Source of the DNA: Candidatus Flexicrinis proximus
GTDB lineage: Bacteria > Chloroflexota > Anaerolineae > Aggregatilineales > Phototrophicaceae
Assembly (NCBI GenBank): GCA_016712885.1
Contig: JADJQF010000015.1
Location: 248,001-312,000, forward strand
Direction of reading: 5' to 3'
Length of the DNA: 64,000 nucleotides
The stretch's first letter is position 1. The number at the start of each line of letters is the position of its first letter. A model generated the notes under the pieces. That model was not told the origin of the DNA and ran no database searches. It was given only the letters and a program-made list of their open reading frames with translations. This document shows positions 52,986-61,789 of the stretch, in pieces. The position numbers and the translations under genes are program-made.

Positions 52986-53013
52986 AGTACAATACGAGTG
53001 ACGTATCCGTCAA
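52986..53013 (-). promoter_or_regulatory. Promoter of the SH3b/FecR-like gene pair
   Basis: Minus strand TTGACG (53013-53008), 16 bases, TGTACT (52991-52986), about 33 bases before the ATG at 52953. Confidence 0.45.
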
Positions 53014-53160
53014 CTATATCGCGAATCCGTATAAAGTTGAGAACCCAAAATCATCAGGTCGCGCTGTGTGCTTACGGTTCTGCGGAACACAAAACGGAAC
53101 GAACCTGTCTGCGAGTCCGTTCCGCTTCAGACCATGAATTGATCACACGCCGCGCCTGTG

Positions 53161-53292
53161 TGATGCACTTCCGTTGGTTTCCATCCCAAATCCCGGCAGG
53201 AGTTTGCACCCCTGCTCCTCCTGGTGCGCCGAAAACTCAGTTCAGGGAGTCCATTGGACGCAAGTCCTCTGGTGGAGGTGTGGACACGAAGC
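53161..53292 (+). repeat. Dispersed four-hairpin element, copy H
   Basis: The left half (GATGCACTT, GGTTTCCA, CCCGGCAGGAGTTTGCA) closely matches copy F. The middle is diverged (TTGGACGCAAGTCCT as hairpin 3, hairpin 2 lost) and the GGTGGAGGTGTGGA right end remains. It ends at the stop codon of the GT39-like gene (53293). Position 53020-53160 has no other feature. Confidence 0.8.
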
Positions 53293-55728
53293 CTATTCTG
53301 TCGGCAGCTCCAGCCCTTGCGACGCGAAGAACGCCTGCAGCGCCGACAGCCCGAGCGGCGGGATGCGGAAGGTACGGTACTGTTCATCCGAGAGCCACGG
53401 TTGGTCGCGCCTGGTATCCATAATCATATCGCGCCCTTCAGGGAACCACCCTTGCAGCGTGGCTGCCGTGCCAGTGTCGTCAACGTGATAAATGATCACG
53501 ATGTACCGGTCAGGATCGAGCCGGAATTGCCCCTGTGTCAGCAGCCCGTTCAGCATCCTCTCCGGCAGTTGGTGCGGCTGGATATCGCCGTTCGGGAACT
53601 TGCCAGGCGTCACCCCGGCTTCCAGCGCCACCCCCCGGTAATCGAAGAAGTGCGCCGCCGCCAGGATAAACACGTTGCCCCACGCGCCGTCGCTTTGCGC
53701 CACCCCGCGCATAAACTCGCCAGCCTCGCGCTGCGGAGACCATGAGTTCTGATAGAAGTCGTCGTAAGGTCCGAAAACGACGGTGTTCGTCCACCCCAGC
53801 GAGATGATCGCCGTCCCGCCGACGATCATCACCGCGACCGCACTGCTCGCCCGCTTCGGGATGACTGCGCTGATGGCGGTCACCACTCCCACCGCGCCGA
53901 AAGCCGCGAACAGATAGGCCACAGGCATCGCCCCGCTCGCGCGGGTGTTGCTCGGGTTCTCGTCTGGATTCGCCAGCGCCACCACTGATGGGATCAGCAT
54001 CAGCACCAGCGCCGCCAGCATAAAGAAGGCGGCATGTTCGCGTTTCTGAACGGCCCAGATCGCCCACCCCACCGCGCCGACGATCAGAAACGCCCCCATT
54101 GCCGGGTCAAACGTCGGATAATTCGGCGCGTTATGCAGCCATGCCACGTCGCCCCGATAGTTGAACATCCCCAGCGCCCGTGCCATGTTCCGGCCAAGCT
54201 GCGGGATATTCGCCGCGAATGCCGCCGCCCGTTCCAGCAGCGTAGCCTGCCGGTTGACGACCGTGCCATCCGCCTGCGTCTCGGTGATGATATCGTCGCC
54301 CAGCAGTCGTCCTTGTGCCCGCCGCCAGAAATCCTCCGGGTGCTCCGTCGAGTATTTGAACATCGGCACGAACACCGCAAACGACACCATCGCGATAATC
54401 AGCAGATTAAAGATCGACGCCATCCGCTGCCGGCGGTCCTGCGCGACAAACACCGCCATATACAGTGCCGCCACCACTGCCACTACCGGCAGCATCCGCA
54501 GCGCCTGGTATGCATACAACCCGAACCCGACCGTCAGGCCCAGCATCACTGCGTCCTCGCGGCGGTTATTGCGGATCAGCCGCGTCAGGAAAATCAGGAA
54601 TACCGTCGTCACCAGCGGCGTCAGCATGATTCGCAGGCTCACCCGCGTGATGGCGATATGCCAGTATCCCACCGCGACAAACAGCGCCAGCGCCAGCCCG
54701 AGCAGCGTGCCCATCCGCCGGTCGCGGTCGCCAATCGCCACCCGTCCCAGCACGAACAGCAGCAGCACACCCAGCAGGCTCTCGATCACCGCGGCGACTT
54801 TCAAGTGGTCGAAGGTGACCGGGCCGCCGGTTATGCTCGCCAGCAGCGCGATGAAGTACATCTGGAACGGTTCGCGTCCGCCGTTGTTGGCAAAGAAGAT
54901 GTCGCGGTCGCCTTCCAGCACGCGCTGCGAATCCAGGACCTTTTCGACATGGTCGCTGGTCATCTCGGCCGGCATCCGGTCGAGGCCGTTGAACCGCGCA
55001 TACGCCGCGACAATCATGATCGCAATCAGCGCGCCAGTCACCAGCGGTTCGCTGCGTAAGTAAGCCACCCCTGTCCCGATGCCGCGGCGAAGGGTGCGGA
55101 GCGGGTTGATACCCCGCGGGACAAACGCCCATGCCGCCGCAGCGATGCCCCCTACCCACGCGGCCACGCCGCCCTCGGTGAAGCGGTTATCGCCGTTCAG
55201 GAAGAACGCGCCGGCCAGCAGCGGCAGCGCCAGCACCAGCGACCACAGCCGGAATCCCATCGCGTCCGACATCGAGTGCCGGTAAATGTCCTCATAGTCG
55301 AACAACTGCGTGCGCATGAACCGCAGCGCCACGATCACCATGATCGCCGAGATCCCCCACCAGACCATCGCGCTGGTGACCGGCACGTCCAGCAGCAGGC
55401 CGATCCGGTCGAGATACAGGCTTCGCGGCTGAAACACGGTCAGGTTCCCGATCATCGCGGCGACGAATGCCCCGGCCAGCAGCCCGAGCCGCACCATATC
55501 CGACCGAATCGACAGTCGTTCGCGAACCGGATCCTCGTCGTCTTCGATCTCGCGCAGTACCCGGCGTACTTTGATCGGCCTCGCCCGCCGCGACGGGGAT
55601 GCTACCGAAGCCAGCCGGCGCAGTGTGCCGAATGGCTGGCGCAACAGGTCGCCTGCCGCCTCGGCCAGGTTTAAATCCTCGAATTCGCGTTCTTCTGATG
55701 GCGGCGTGCTGCTTGGCTCGTCACTCAT
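53293..55728 (-). CDS. GT39-like membrane glycosyltransferase, paralogue 1
   Basis: An 811-residue polytopic protein with about 12-14 membrane helices. A charged cytoplasmic N-terminus (residues 1-85, containing REIEDDEDPVRERL) precedes the membrane part. The first periplasmic loop has EMTSDHVEKVLD, with the acidic residue expected for lipid-phosphate-sugar-dependent GT-C enzymes. Further motifs are NNGGREPFQMYF and ITRVSLRIMLTPLV. A C-terminal extracytoplasmic domain (about 690-811) ends the protein. The family transfers sugars from polyprenyl-phosphate donors to surface acceptors. Last gene of the glycan operon; the sister gene is directly upstream. Confidence 0.82.
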   Translation of the reverse strand: MSDEPSSTPPSEEREFEDLNLAEAAGDLLRQPFGTLRRLASVASPSRRARPIKVRRVLREIEDDEDPVRERLSIRSDMVRLGLLAGAFVAAMIGNLTVFQPRSLYLDRIGLLLDVPVTSAMVWWGISAIMVIVALRFMRTQLFDYEDIYRHSMSDAMGFRLWSLVLALPLLAGAFFLNGDNRFTEGGVAAWVGGIAAAAWAFVPRGINPLRTLRRGIGTGVAYLRSEPLVTGALIAIMIVAAYARFNGLDRMPAEMTSDHVEKVLDSQRVLEGDRDIFFANNGGREPFQMYFIALLASITGGPVTFDHLKVAAVIESLLGVLLLFVLGRVAIGDRDRRMGTLLGLALALFVAVGYWHIAITRVSLRIMLTPLVTTVFLIFLTRLIRNNRREDAVMLGLTVGFGLYAYQALRMLPVVAVVAALYMAVFVAQDRRQRMASIFNLLIIAMVSFAVFVPMFKYSTEHPEDFWRRAQGRLLGDDIITETQADGTVVNRQATLLERAAAFAANIPQLGRNMARALGMFNYRGDVAWLHNAPNYPTFDPAMGAFLIVGAVGWAIWAVQKREHAAFFMLAALVLMLIPSVVALANPDENPSNTRASGAMPVAYLFAAFGAVGVVTAISAVIPKRASSAVAVMIVGGTAIISLGWTNTVVFGPYDDFYQNSWSPQREAGEFMRGVAQSDGAWGNVFILAAAHFFDYRGVALEAGVTPGKFPNGDIQPHQLPERMLNGLLTQGQFRLDPDRYIVIIYHVDDTGTAATLQGWFPEGRDMIMDTRRDQPWLSDEQYRTFRIPPLGLSALQAFFASQGLELPTE

Positions 55729-55761
55729 GACTGGCTCCAGAGGGCTGTAGTGGACGGTTCG

Positions 55762-57960
55762 TTAGTCGGTCGCGTCGTTCGGATCGATGTGCTGCCGCAG
55801 AAACGCGATCAGCCCGGCTTCTTCGAGTGCCGGTACTCGGTAAACAATGAATGGCTCGCTAGGAGTCCATGGCTTTTCCTGGTCGCTCTCCACCAGCGTC
55901 TTGCTGCCGCCAGGAAACCATGCGGTCATCGTATTATGTACTTCAGGGTCGTAGATGGAGTAGATGAACAGCATATCCTGTGAATAGTCCAGCCGCGTTT
56001 GGCTTACGCTCAGCCAGTTCTCGTACATAATCATCGGGATGTCTTCCAGGGCGCCGTATGTATGCGGCAGGTCGCCCGGCTTTTCGCCTGCTTCGATCAT
56101 CACCGCGCGGAAGTCCAGCAGGTGCGTCTCGTGGATCAGGTAAGCGTTGCCCCATGTCCCCACTTCGTCGGCAAAGTCGCGCAGCATTTGACCGACCGCG
56201 CGCTGCGACAAGATACTGGCGTTCCAGTGCAGGTCATACGGCTGCGACAATAGCGTCCACGCATAACTGTACATCGCCAGCGCCGCTGCTGCAGGGATCG
56301 CCACCGCAATTGCCCGCCGCACCTGGGGAAAGGCCAGGCTGCTCACGACTCGGATTGTACTCGCAGCGCCGAACGCGACCAGCATGTAGACCATCGGCAT
56401 CGCGCCGCTGGCCCGGTTGGCGCTTGGCACTTCGCTCGACCGTGCCAGCGTGATCGCCGACGGCACCAGCATCACCAACATCGCCACCAGCACGAATATC
56501 GCGGCAGGGTCGCGGTTCCTGGCCGCCCACATCAGCCACGCCCCCAGGCCGCAAATGAAGAACATCCCGCTCACCGGGTCGAGCGCCGGATAACTTGGCG
56601 CGTTAGACGCCCAGTTCATGTCGCCGCGAAACGTGAACATCAGCAGCGTTTTCGCCAGGTTCTCACCGAAGATCATCAGCGGCTGGTCGAGGCTGATACA
56701 CTCAATGCGATTGTCTTCGTCGCAGTTGAAATCTGCGCCCACCACGGTCGAGGTGGCGCGCCGCCAGTAGCTCTCCGGGTCGGTCATCATGTAGCGGAAA
56801 ACCGGCAGGAACACCGCGAAGGCCACCACGCCGGAGATGATCAGGTTTTTGACGTACAGTTTCCGGTCTTCGGCACTCTTCGCATAAAACCAGAGACCGG
56901 CAATCGTCGCCAGCACGACCAGCAGCGGCAGCACCCGCAGGGACTGGTAGCTGTAGAATCCGAACCCCGTCAGCACGCCTGCCCACAACGCATCCTGCCG
57001 CCGATTGTGGCGCATCAGGCGGATCAGCGCCCACAGTAACAGCGTGGTCACCAGCGGCACCAGCATAATCCGCAGAGAGCCGCGCGTCACCACCAGATGC
57101 CAGAACCCGACCGCGCCCATCAGCGCCACCAGCAGCCCGAAATTGCGCGCCCGCTGTGACCTGTCGCCAATCAGCGCCTGTCCCAGCCCGTAAAACGCCG
57201 CGATCCCAACGATGCTTTCCAGTGCCGTAGCCAGTTTGAGCGTGGCGAAGTTCAACCCGCCTGTCAGCGGGCTGAGCAGCACCAGAAAGTACATCTGGAA
57301 CGACTCGCGTCCACCGTTTGTCCCGAAAAAGATCGCCGGATAACCGTCCAGGATTCGCTGCGCGTCGAGCAGCTTCTCGATGTGGTCGCTGCTCATCTCG
57401 CCAGGCAGATCGTTCAACTTATAGGCCCGTGCGAATGCCGCCACCACGATAATCGCCCCCAGTGCCAGCGCGGTATACGGGGTGTCGCGGACAAAGCCTA
57501 CCAATGAACGCCCGATGCGCAGCGGTGAGAACGCGCCCTTCGGCATCAACCCCGCCACCAGCAGGATCAGGCCAACACCCCAGCCCGCCGCACCAATCGG
57601 CGTGAAATCCCTCCCGGCCTGCAGGAAATACGCCCCGATCAGAAACGGGATCGAGGTCAGCAGCAGGTCGCGGCGCAGCGGATCGTCGGGATGCGGTTCG
57701 GTCGGGAGTGTCGCCACCAGCGGCTGGAGCTTCCAGTCCGCCACCTGTGCGCCCGCGGCCAGGATAAGTGCGGCAATCCACCAGAACACGCCGTCCGTGA
57801 AAGGCTGGTCAGGCAGTAGGCTCCACACCCCAAGTTCCAGCTGCGGCTTGAAGACGCTCAGGCACCCGGCCAACGCGCAAAACAACGCCACCGCCCACAA
57901 TTCCAGTCGGGCAAGCTTCCAGTTGTATGCAGTCGCTGGGCTCAGGGCAGACCTCACCAT
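55762..57960 (-). CDS. GT39-like membrane glycosyltransferase, paralogue 2
   Basis: A 732-residue paralogue of the previous gene without its charged N-terminal extension. The corresponding loop has EMSSDHIEKLLDAQRILDG, then FFGTNGGRESFQMYFLVLLS and VTRGSLRIMLVPLV. It has about 13 membrane helices and a C-terminal extracytoplasmic domain ending in YRVPALEEAGLIAFL, parallel to FRIPPLGLSALQAFF in the sister. The pair arose by duplication but is well diverged, so the two probably attach different sugars or act as a heterodimer. It starts 7 bases after the methyltransferase stop. Confidence 0.82.
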   Translation of the reverse strand: MVRSALSPATAYNWKLARLELWAVALFCALAGCLSVFKPQLELGVWSLLPDQPFTDGVFWWIAALILAAGAQVADWKLQPLVATLPTEPHPDDPLRRDLLLTSIPFLIGAYFLQAGRDFTPIGAAGWGVGLILLVAGLMPKGAFSPLRIGRSLVGFVRDTPYTALALGAIIVVAAFARAYKLNDLPGEMSSDHIEKLLDAQRILDGYPAIFFGTNGGRESFQMYFLVLLSPLTGGLNFATLKLATALESIVGIAAFYGLGQALIGDRSQRARNFGLLVALMGAVGFWHLVVTRGSLRIMLVPLVTTLLLWALIRLMRHNRRQDALWAGVLTGFGFYSYQSLRVLPLLVVLATIAGLWFYAKSAEDRKLYVKNLIISGVVAFAVFLPVFRYMMTDPESYWRRATSTVVGADFNCDEDNRIECISLDQPLMIFGENLAKTLLMFTFRGDMNWASNAPSYPALDPVSGMFFICGLGAWLMWAARNRDPAAIFVLVAMLVMLVPSAITLARSSEVPSANRASGAMPMVYMLVAFGAASTIRVVSSLAFPQVRRAIAVAIPAAAALAMYSYAWTLLSQPYDLHWNASILSQRAVGQMLRDFADEVGTWGNAYLIHETHLLDFRAVMIEAGEKPGDLPHTYGALEDIPMIMYENWLSVSQTRLDYSQDMLFIYSIYDPEVHNTMTAWFPGGSKTLVESDQEKPWTPSEPFIVYRVPALEEAGLIAFLRQHIDPNDATD

Positions 57961-57967
57961 CAGCCAT

Positions 57968-58819
57968 CTATCCGGTCGGTTTGCGGGCTTTGAGCGCCAG
58001 ATTCACGGTCGAGCGGCCCGGCGGTTCGTCGAGCACGTTGCCGCGGTCGAACCAGTTGAACAGGCTCAGGCCGATCCGTATCGGGTTGTACCATTTCGCA
58101 TCCGGCCGGTCGAACTGCGTGCGGTCGGCGGTCTGCGCCATCGACCTGGGTAGCGCACCGCGTTCAAGCAGCGGCTTGCCGAACCCGTAAACCAGGTTGT
58201 GGATGAATGGAAAACTGTGGTGGGTAAACGCGCGCTCGTGCTCCACGGCGAATCCCGCGCCTAGCGCCGCCGCCCTGAGCTTCTCGGGCGTATACAGCCG
58301 CACATGGTTAGCCCAGATTCCGGCGAACGGCCCGTGTTGAATGTGTGTCCTGAACAGGGTTTCCAGCGTTTTATTGATCGGATCCCACCAGAACGGGTAG
58401 TTGGCGTTCGGCACGGTAACCGCCGCGACGCCCCCCGGTTTCAGCACTCTCAGCGCCTCTTTCAACCCCGCCACGTCGTCGTCGATGTGTTCCAGCACTT
58501 CCGACAAAATCACCGCGTCGAACGTGTTATCCGGGAACGGCAGGCTGTAGATATTCGCCCGTATCAGCGACACATCCGGCAAGTGTCCAACGTTCGCGCG
58601 CGCTTTATGGATCACTTCCTCATCCAGATCTGCGCCGACCAGCTTCGCTTTTGACACGTACCGCAGCATGCTTAGATAAAAGCCCCGCCCGCATGGCATA
58701 TCCAGGATCACGCTGTTTTCCTGCGGGTCGACCCACTCGAAGATCGTCTCGACGCGTTTCTTGAAGGCCATGTCGGCCTCGTTGCGGGTCATATAGCCAA
58801 TGGTCGATTTGTCGATCAT
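57968..58819 (-). CDS. SAM-dependent methyltransferase (class I)
   Basis: A 283-residue Rossmann-fold methyltransferase: motif I LDMPCGRGFYLSML, an acidic strand-2 end (VGADLDEE), and VILSEVLEHIDDD as the motif typical of the Methyltransf_11/23 group. A longer C-terminal region (about 180-283) binds substrate. Its ATG overlaps the GT4 stop by 4 bases. The context suggests methylation of a sugar or lipid intermediate in glycan assembly. Confidence 0.88.
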   Translation of the reverse strand: MIDKSTIGYMTRNEADMAFKKRVETIFEWVDPQENSVILDMPCGRGFYLSMLRYVSKAKLVGADLDEEVIHKARANVGHLPDVSLIRANIYSLPFPDNTFDAVILSEVLEHIDDDVAGLKEALRVLKPGGVAAVTVPNANYPFWWDPINKTLETLFRTHIQHGPFAGIWANHVRLYTPEKLRAAALGAGFAVEHERAFTHHSFPFIHNLVYGFGKPLLERGALPRSMAQTADRTQFDRPDAKWYNPIRIGLSLFNWFDRGNVLDEPPGRSTVNLALKARKPTG

Positions 58820-59979
58820 TTTGCCGCAAACTCCCGGAAAGTCGCCTCGTAGCGGTCAACCGTTTCCTTAAACGAGAACAGCGCTTCGATCTCTTCCCGT
58901 GAACGCCGGAACGCGTCCCGGTTGTCCAGCACGTCGACAATCGCCCGTCCGACAGCGTTCGCATCGCCCCGCGGGACGATTTTGCCCATCCCCGTCTCGC
59001 GTACAGGAACCCGTCCTCCCGGCGTATCGGTCATCACCACCGGCGTGCCGCACAGCATCGCTTCGACCTGAACCAGCGCAAAACACTCCGAGTCGCTGGT
59101 CAGCGCCAGCACGTCGATCGCCTCGAAGAAGTCCGCCATGAACTGCATATCGTTCTGCAAGCCAAGAAAAATCAGGTGTTCGCGGTACTTGTCGACGATC
59201 GGCTTATACAACTCCCAGGTCTGCTCGTACGGGATGTCGTACTGTCCGGCAAACACGATCCGCACGTTGGGATACTTCTTCACGATCACGTCCAGTGACT
59301 GGATCAGCAGGTCAGGCCGTTTTTCTTGGACGAACCGGCCGGCATACCCGATCAGCGGGCCGCCCGCGTGAGACCACCGCGCGCGCAGTTCAGCGGCGTG
59401 CTTCAGATCAGGCTCCGGCATCGAGATCGGCGGATAGATCACCCGCACCTTGTCGATGACCGGCTGCAGATAATACGAGTTGTCCGCGTAATCCTGCGTA
59501 TATGCAACCACCGCTGGCGCGCGCCACGCCATGAACCGGTAGAACGCGAACATCACCGTCGAGATGAAGCGGTTGGCCAGTCCGGACGGCAGAATCAGAT
59601 CGCCGTGGTGCGTCGGGATAATCTTCTTGCCAGTCAGACCGCTGATGATACTCAGCAGCGCCGTTTCCAGCATCGGCGTATGGATGCTCACAACGTCGTG
59701 GTCGCGCATCAGCTTATACGCCGCCCACGGATAAGCTGGCATGATCATCCCGCGGCTGATCGGGATACGCACCCGCAGCCGGACGATCCGTACGCCGTTG
59801 ATCGTCTCGTCATTCGGCAGGTCCGACTTGTGTTGGGCGCACAGCACGGTCACGCTGTGGCCGCGCTTGACCAGTTCTTCGGCCACCCGCTGGATATACA
59901 GCTGCATACCCGTCCGGTGTGGCAGGTAATACAGCAGGCAAATCAGGATCTTCAGTTGGGGTTCAGTCATGTCGTTCAA
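58816..59979 (-). CDS. Family 4 glycosyltransferase
   Basis: A cytoplasmic GT-B enzyme of 387 residues. The N-terminal domain opens with LICLLYYLPHRTGMQLYIQR. The C-terminal nucleotide-sugar domain starts with IGYAGRFVQEKRPDLLIQSL, and ECFALVQVEAMLCGTPVV contains the E-x7-E motif. It should transfer a hexose from a nucleotide sugar to a lipid or glycan acceptor. The TTG start overlaps the stop of the preceding gene (TTGA); an ATG nine bases later is an alternative. Confidence 0.9.
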   Translation of the reverse strand: MNDMTEPQLKILICLLYYLPHRTGMQLYIQRVAEELVKRGHSVTVLCAQHKSDLPNDETINGVRIVRLRVRIPISRGMIMPAYPWAAYKLMRDHDVVSIHTPMLETALLSIISGLTGKKIIPTHHGDLILPSGLANRFISTVMFAFYRFMAWRAPAVVAYTQDYADNSYYLQPVIDKVRVIYPPISMPEPDLKHAAELRARWSHAGGPLIGYAGRFVQEKRPDLLIQSLDVIVKKYPNVRIVFAGQYDIPYEQTWELYKPIVDKYREHLIFLGLQNDMQFMADFFEAIDVLALTSDSECFALVQVEAMLCGTPVVMTDTPGGRVPVRETGMGKIVPRGDANAVGRAIVDVLDNRDAFRRSREEIEALFSFKETVDRYEATFREFAAK

Positions 59980-61001
59980 GGGGTTGTCGGGTCGCTTTCA
60001 TCCGCCCGCCGCGCGATTTGGGAGAGAGAAACGCCTTCGGCTACCAGGCCAAACACGCCCAGCACCGCATTCGTGCCGATATTCGAGGCATGTACGATCA
60101 GCGCAAATGCCGTCGCTGTTGCCATGCCTTCGGGTGACGCCGTGTAGCCGAGCGCGGTCAGCGCCAGCAGGATCGAACCCTCATACGGACCGACGTTGCC
60201 GGGAACCGCCGGAAGCGCCACGGCGAACGACGCCGAGGCAATGAATAGCAGCGTCGCGACCGCGTCCGCTTCGGGATAAAACACCAGCATCAGGATCATG
60301 CCGGTCAGGAACGAAATGAACCAGCTGATCCCGGTCCAGAACAACGCCGCGATCAACGAACCGAACTGCGCGATCGGCTGCAGCCCATCCAGCAGATGGT
60401 CCAGCCATTCAGCCAGCCGCGGCGCAAGCGTGCGGCCGCCGCTTCCGGGGATCAACTTCGCGGCGCGGTGGAACAACGCCGTAGCCAGGTCGCGCCGGTT
60501 CGCCAGCACGATCAGGAACAGGAATCCGCCAAATGCCGCCGCGCCGGTGATCAGGCCCGTCGTCTTCAGGGCATCCGGCATCGGCCCAACCGCCAGTCCA
60601 ATTGCGATGAAGACCGCCACTGCCAGCAGGTCGAGCAGCCGCTCGACCACAATCGTGCTTGCCGTTCGCATGATCGGCACGCCGTCCGCACCGCGCGACG
60701 CCAGCCATGCGCGCCCCACTTCGCCCAGCCGCATCGGAAGAACGCCGTTCAACAGGTAGGCGATGTTCAGGATATGAAACGCCCGCGTCAGTCCCGGCTT
60801 GCCACCCAGCAGGACCCGCCAGCGTAGCGCCCGCGTGAACAACCCCAGCGCTGTCAGCAGCACCGCCGGGATCAGCCAGGCATAGTTCGCCGTGCGAAGC
60901 GACTCCCACAGCAGCGCAAAGTCAATTTGCCGCGCGATCAGGACGATCACAACGCCGCTGACCACTGCGCCCAGCGCCAAAACGCGCCAATGTCTGCGCA
61001 A
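59976..61001 (-). CDS. Lysylphosphatidylglycerol synthase TM-domain family membrane protein
   Basis: The 341 residues have about eight membrane helices of the LPG_synthase_TM (UPF0104) family. The conserved loop is NGVLPMRLGEVGRAWLASR, followed by ASTIVVERLLDLLAV, and PAVPGNVGPYEGSILLAL near the C-terminus. The aminoacyl-transferase domain of MprF is absent, so it is the flippase-like part only, probably moving a glycolipid across the membrane. First gene of the operon. The TTG start has GGAG seven bases upstream. Confidence 0.85.
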   Translation of the reverse strand: MRRHWRVLALGAVVSGVVIVLIARQIDFALLWESLRTANYAWLIPAVLLTALGLFTRALRWRVLLGGKPGLTRAFHILNIAYLLNGVLPMRLGEVGRAWLASRGADGVPIMRTASTIVVERLLDLLAVAVFIAIGLAVGPMPDALKTTGLITGAAAFGGFLFLIVLANRRDLATALFHRAAKLIPGSGGRTLAPRLAEWLDHLLDGLQPIAQFGSLIAALFWTGISWFISFLTGMILMLVFYPEADAVATLLFIASASFAVALPAVPGNVGPYEGSILLALTALGYTASPEGMATATAFALIVHASNIGTNAVLGVFGLVAEGVSLSQIARRADESDPTTP

Positions 61002-61029
61002 CTATCCGCTCCAGTCCAAGAATCGCGTT

Positions 61030-61038
61030 ATTATATCA
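61030..61038 (-). promoter_or_regulatory. Extended -10 promoter of the glycan operon
   Basis: Minus strand TGATATAAT (61038-61030) has the TGn extension directly before a consensus -10 box; no -35 box is needed or seen. It would give a leader of about 20 bases before the TTG start at 61001. Confidence 0.55.
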
Positions 61039-61118
61039 CGGTAAGGAAGCGATCCTCACCGCCCGCCACGCCCGGTGGTCAGGGTACGAATTTCGCAACT
61101 AAGGATGTACACGGTTAC

Positions 61119-61604
61119 ATGCGAAAAGTATCAACGATTCTGCTGCTGTGCTTTGTGGCGTCACTGACCCTCGGCCAACCGCGCCTTGAACAGCAGACGC
61201 CGGCATCCGCGACCGGTGCTCCTGAGGGTACGTCCGTCACACCATCGTCCACACAGCCAGCATCGTCCTTGGAGCTCGCCTCAAAACTCGCCGCGACCCC
61301 TTTCGAGTTTCCGTCGATCAGTATCCCCGCGCCTATCTGCGAAGGCGCGCCGACCTCCTATCTGATCGTCCACGAGCGCGCGCGCGTCACCAACGACGAC
61401 CCTAAGCCGCTCAACGTCCGCGACACCGCCGGGCTTACCGGCAAGATCGTCGCCCAGCTAGAAACGCTCGACATCTTCATGATCGTCGACGGCCCGCGCT
61501 GCGGAGATGAGTACACTTGGTTCAAGGTCCGCGTCGGCGACACCGAGGGTTGGCTGGCCGAAGGCGATCTGGAGATCTACTATGTGGAACCCTATCTCCA
61601 GTAA
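61119..61604 (+). CDS. Secreted SH3b-domain protein
   Basis: A 161-residue exported protein: signal peptide (MRKVSTILLLCFVASLTLG), a Thr/Ser/Pro linker (about 25-65) and one SH3b domain (about 75-155) with NVRDTAGLTGKIVAQLE and EGWLAEGDLEIYY. Two cysteines (PICEG, RCGDE) may form a disulfide. It probably binds wall or surface polymer. A longer in-frame reading from 60927 covers the divergent promoter region and is unlikely. Confidence 0.75.
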   Translation: MRKVSTILLLCFVASLTLGQPRLEQQTPASATGAPEGTSVTPSSTQPASSLELASKLAATPFEFPSISIPAPICEGAPTSYLIVHERARVTNDDPKPLNVRDTAGLTGKIVAQLETLDIFMIVDGPRCGDEYTWFKVRVGDTEGWLAEGDLEIYYVEPYLQ

Positions 61605-61639
61605 TCTCCGCCTTATCGCTCCTGCATCTCGCCTCGATT

Positions 61640-61670
61640 GAGGTCCGGCACGCGCGCTGGACCTCGTCTT
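61640..61670 (+). terminator. Probable terminator after the SH3b gene
   Basis: GAGGTCC (61640-61646) and GGACCTC (61659-61665) pair around a GC-rich loop and are followed by GTCTT. The T tract is short, so efficiency is uncertain. Confidence 0.45.
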
Positions 61671-61698
61671 GCCGAACATCCCCACTTCCAATTACAAT
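61669..61698 (+). promoter_or_regulatory. Promoter of tRNA-Leu
   Basis: TTGCCG (61669-61674), 18 bases, TACAAT (61693-61698), ten bases before the tRNA 5' end. Confidence 0.5.
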
Positions 61699-61707
61699 GA
61701 ACCGTAT

Positions 61708-61787
61708 GGGGTTGTGGTGAAATGGCAGACACAGCTGACTTAAAATCAGCCGCCGCAAGGCGTGTGGGTTCGAGTCCCACCAACCCT
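61708..61787 (+). tRNA. tRNA-Leu (anticodon UAA)
   Basis: The 80-base gene folds as a class II tRNA. The acceptor arm GGGGTTG pairs with CAACCCT (one G-U). The anticodon stem is GCTGA/TCAGC with loop CTTAAAA (TAA at 61741-61743). A long variable arm (CGCCGCAAGGCG) and T arm GTGGG/CCCAC with TTCGAGT follow. CCA is not encoded. Its 3' end lies two bases from the stop codon of the converging SUMF1-type gene. Confidence 0.95.
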
Positions 61788-61789
61788 AA

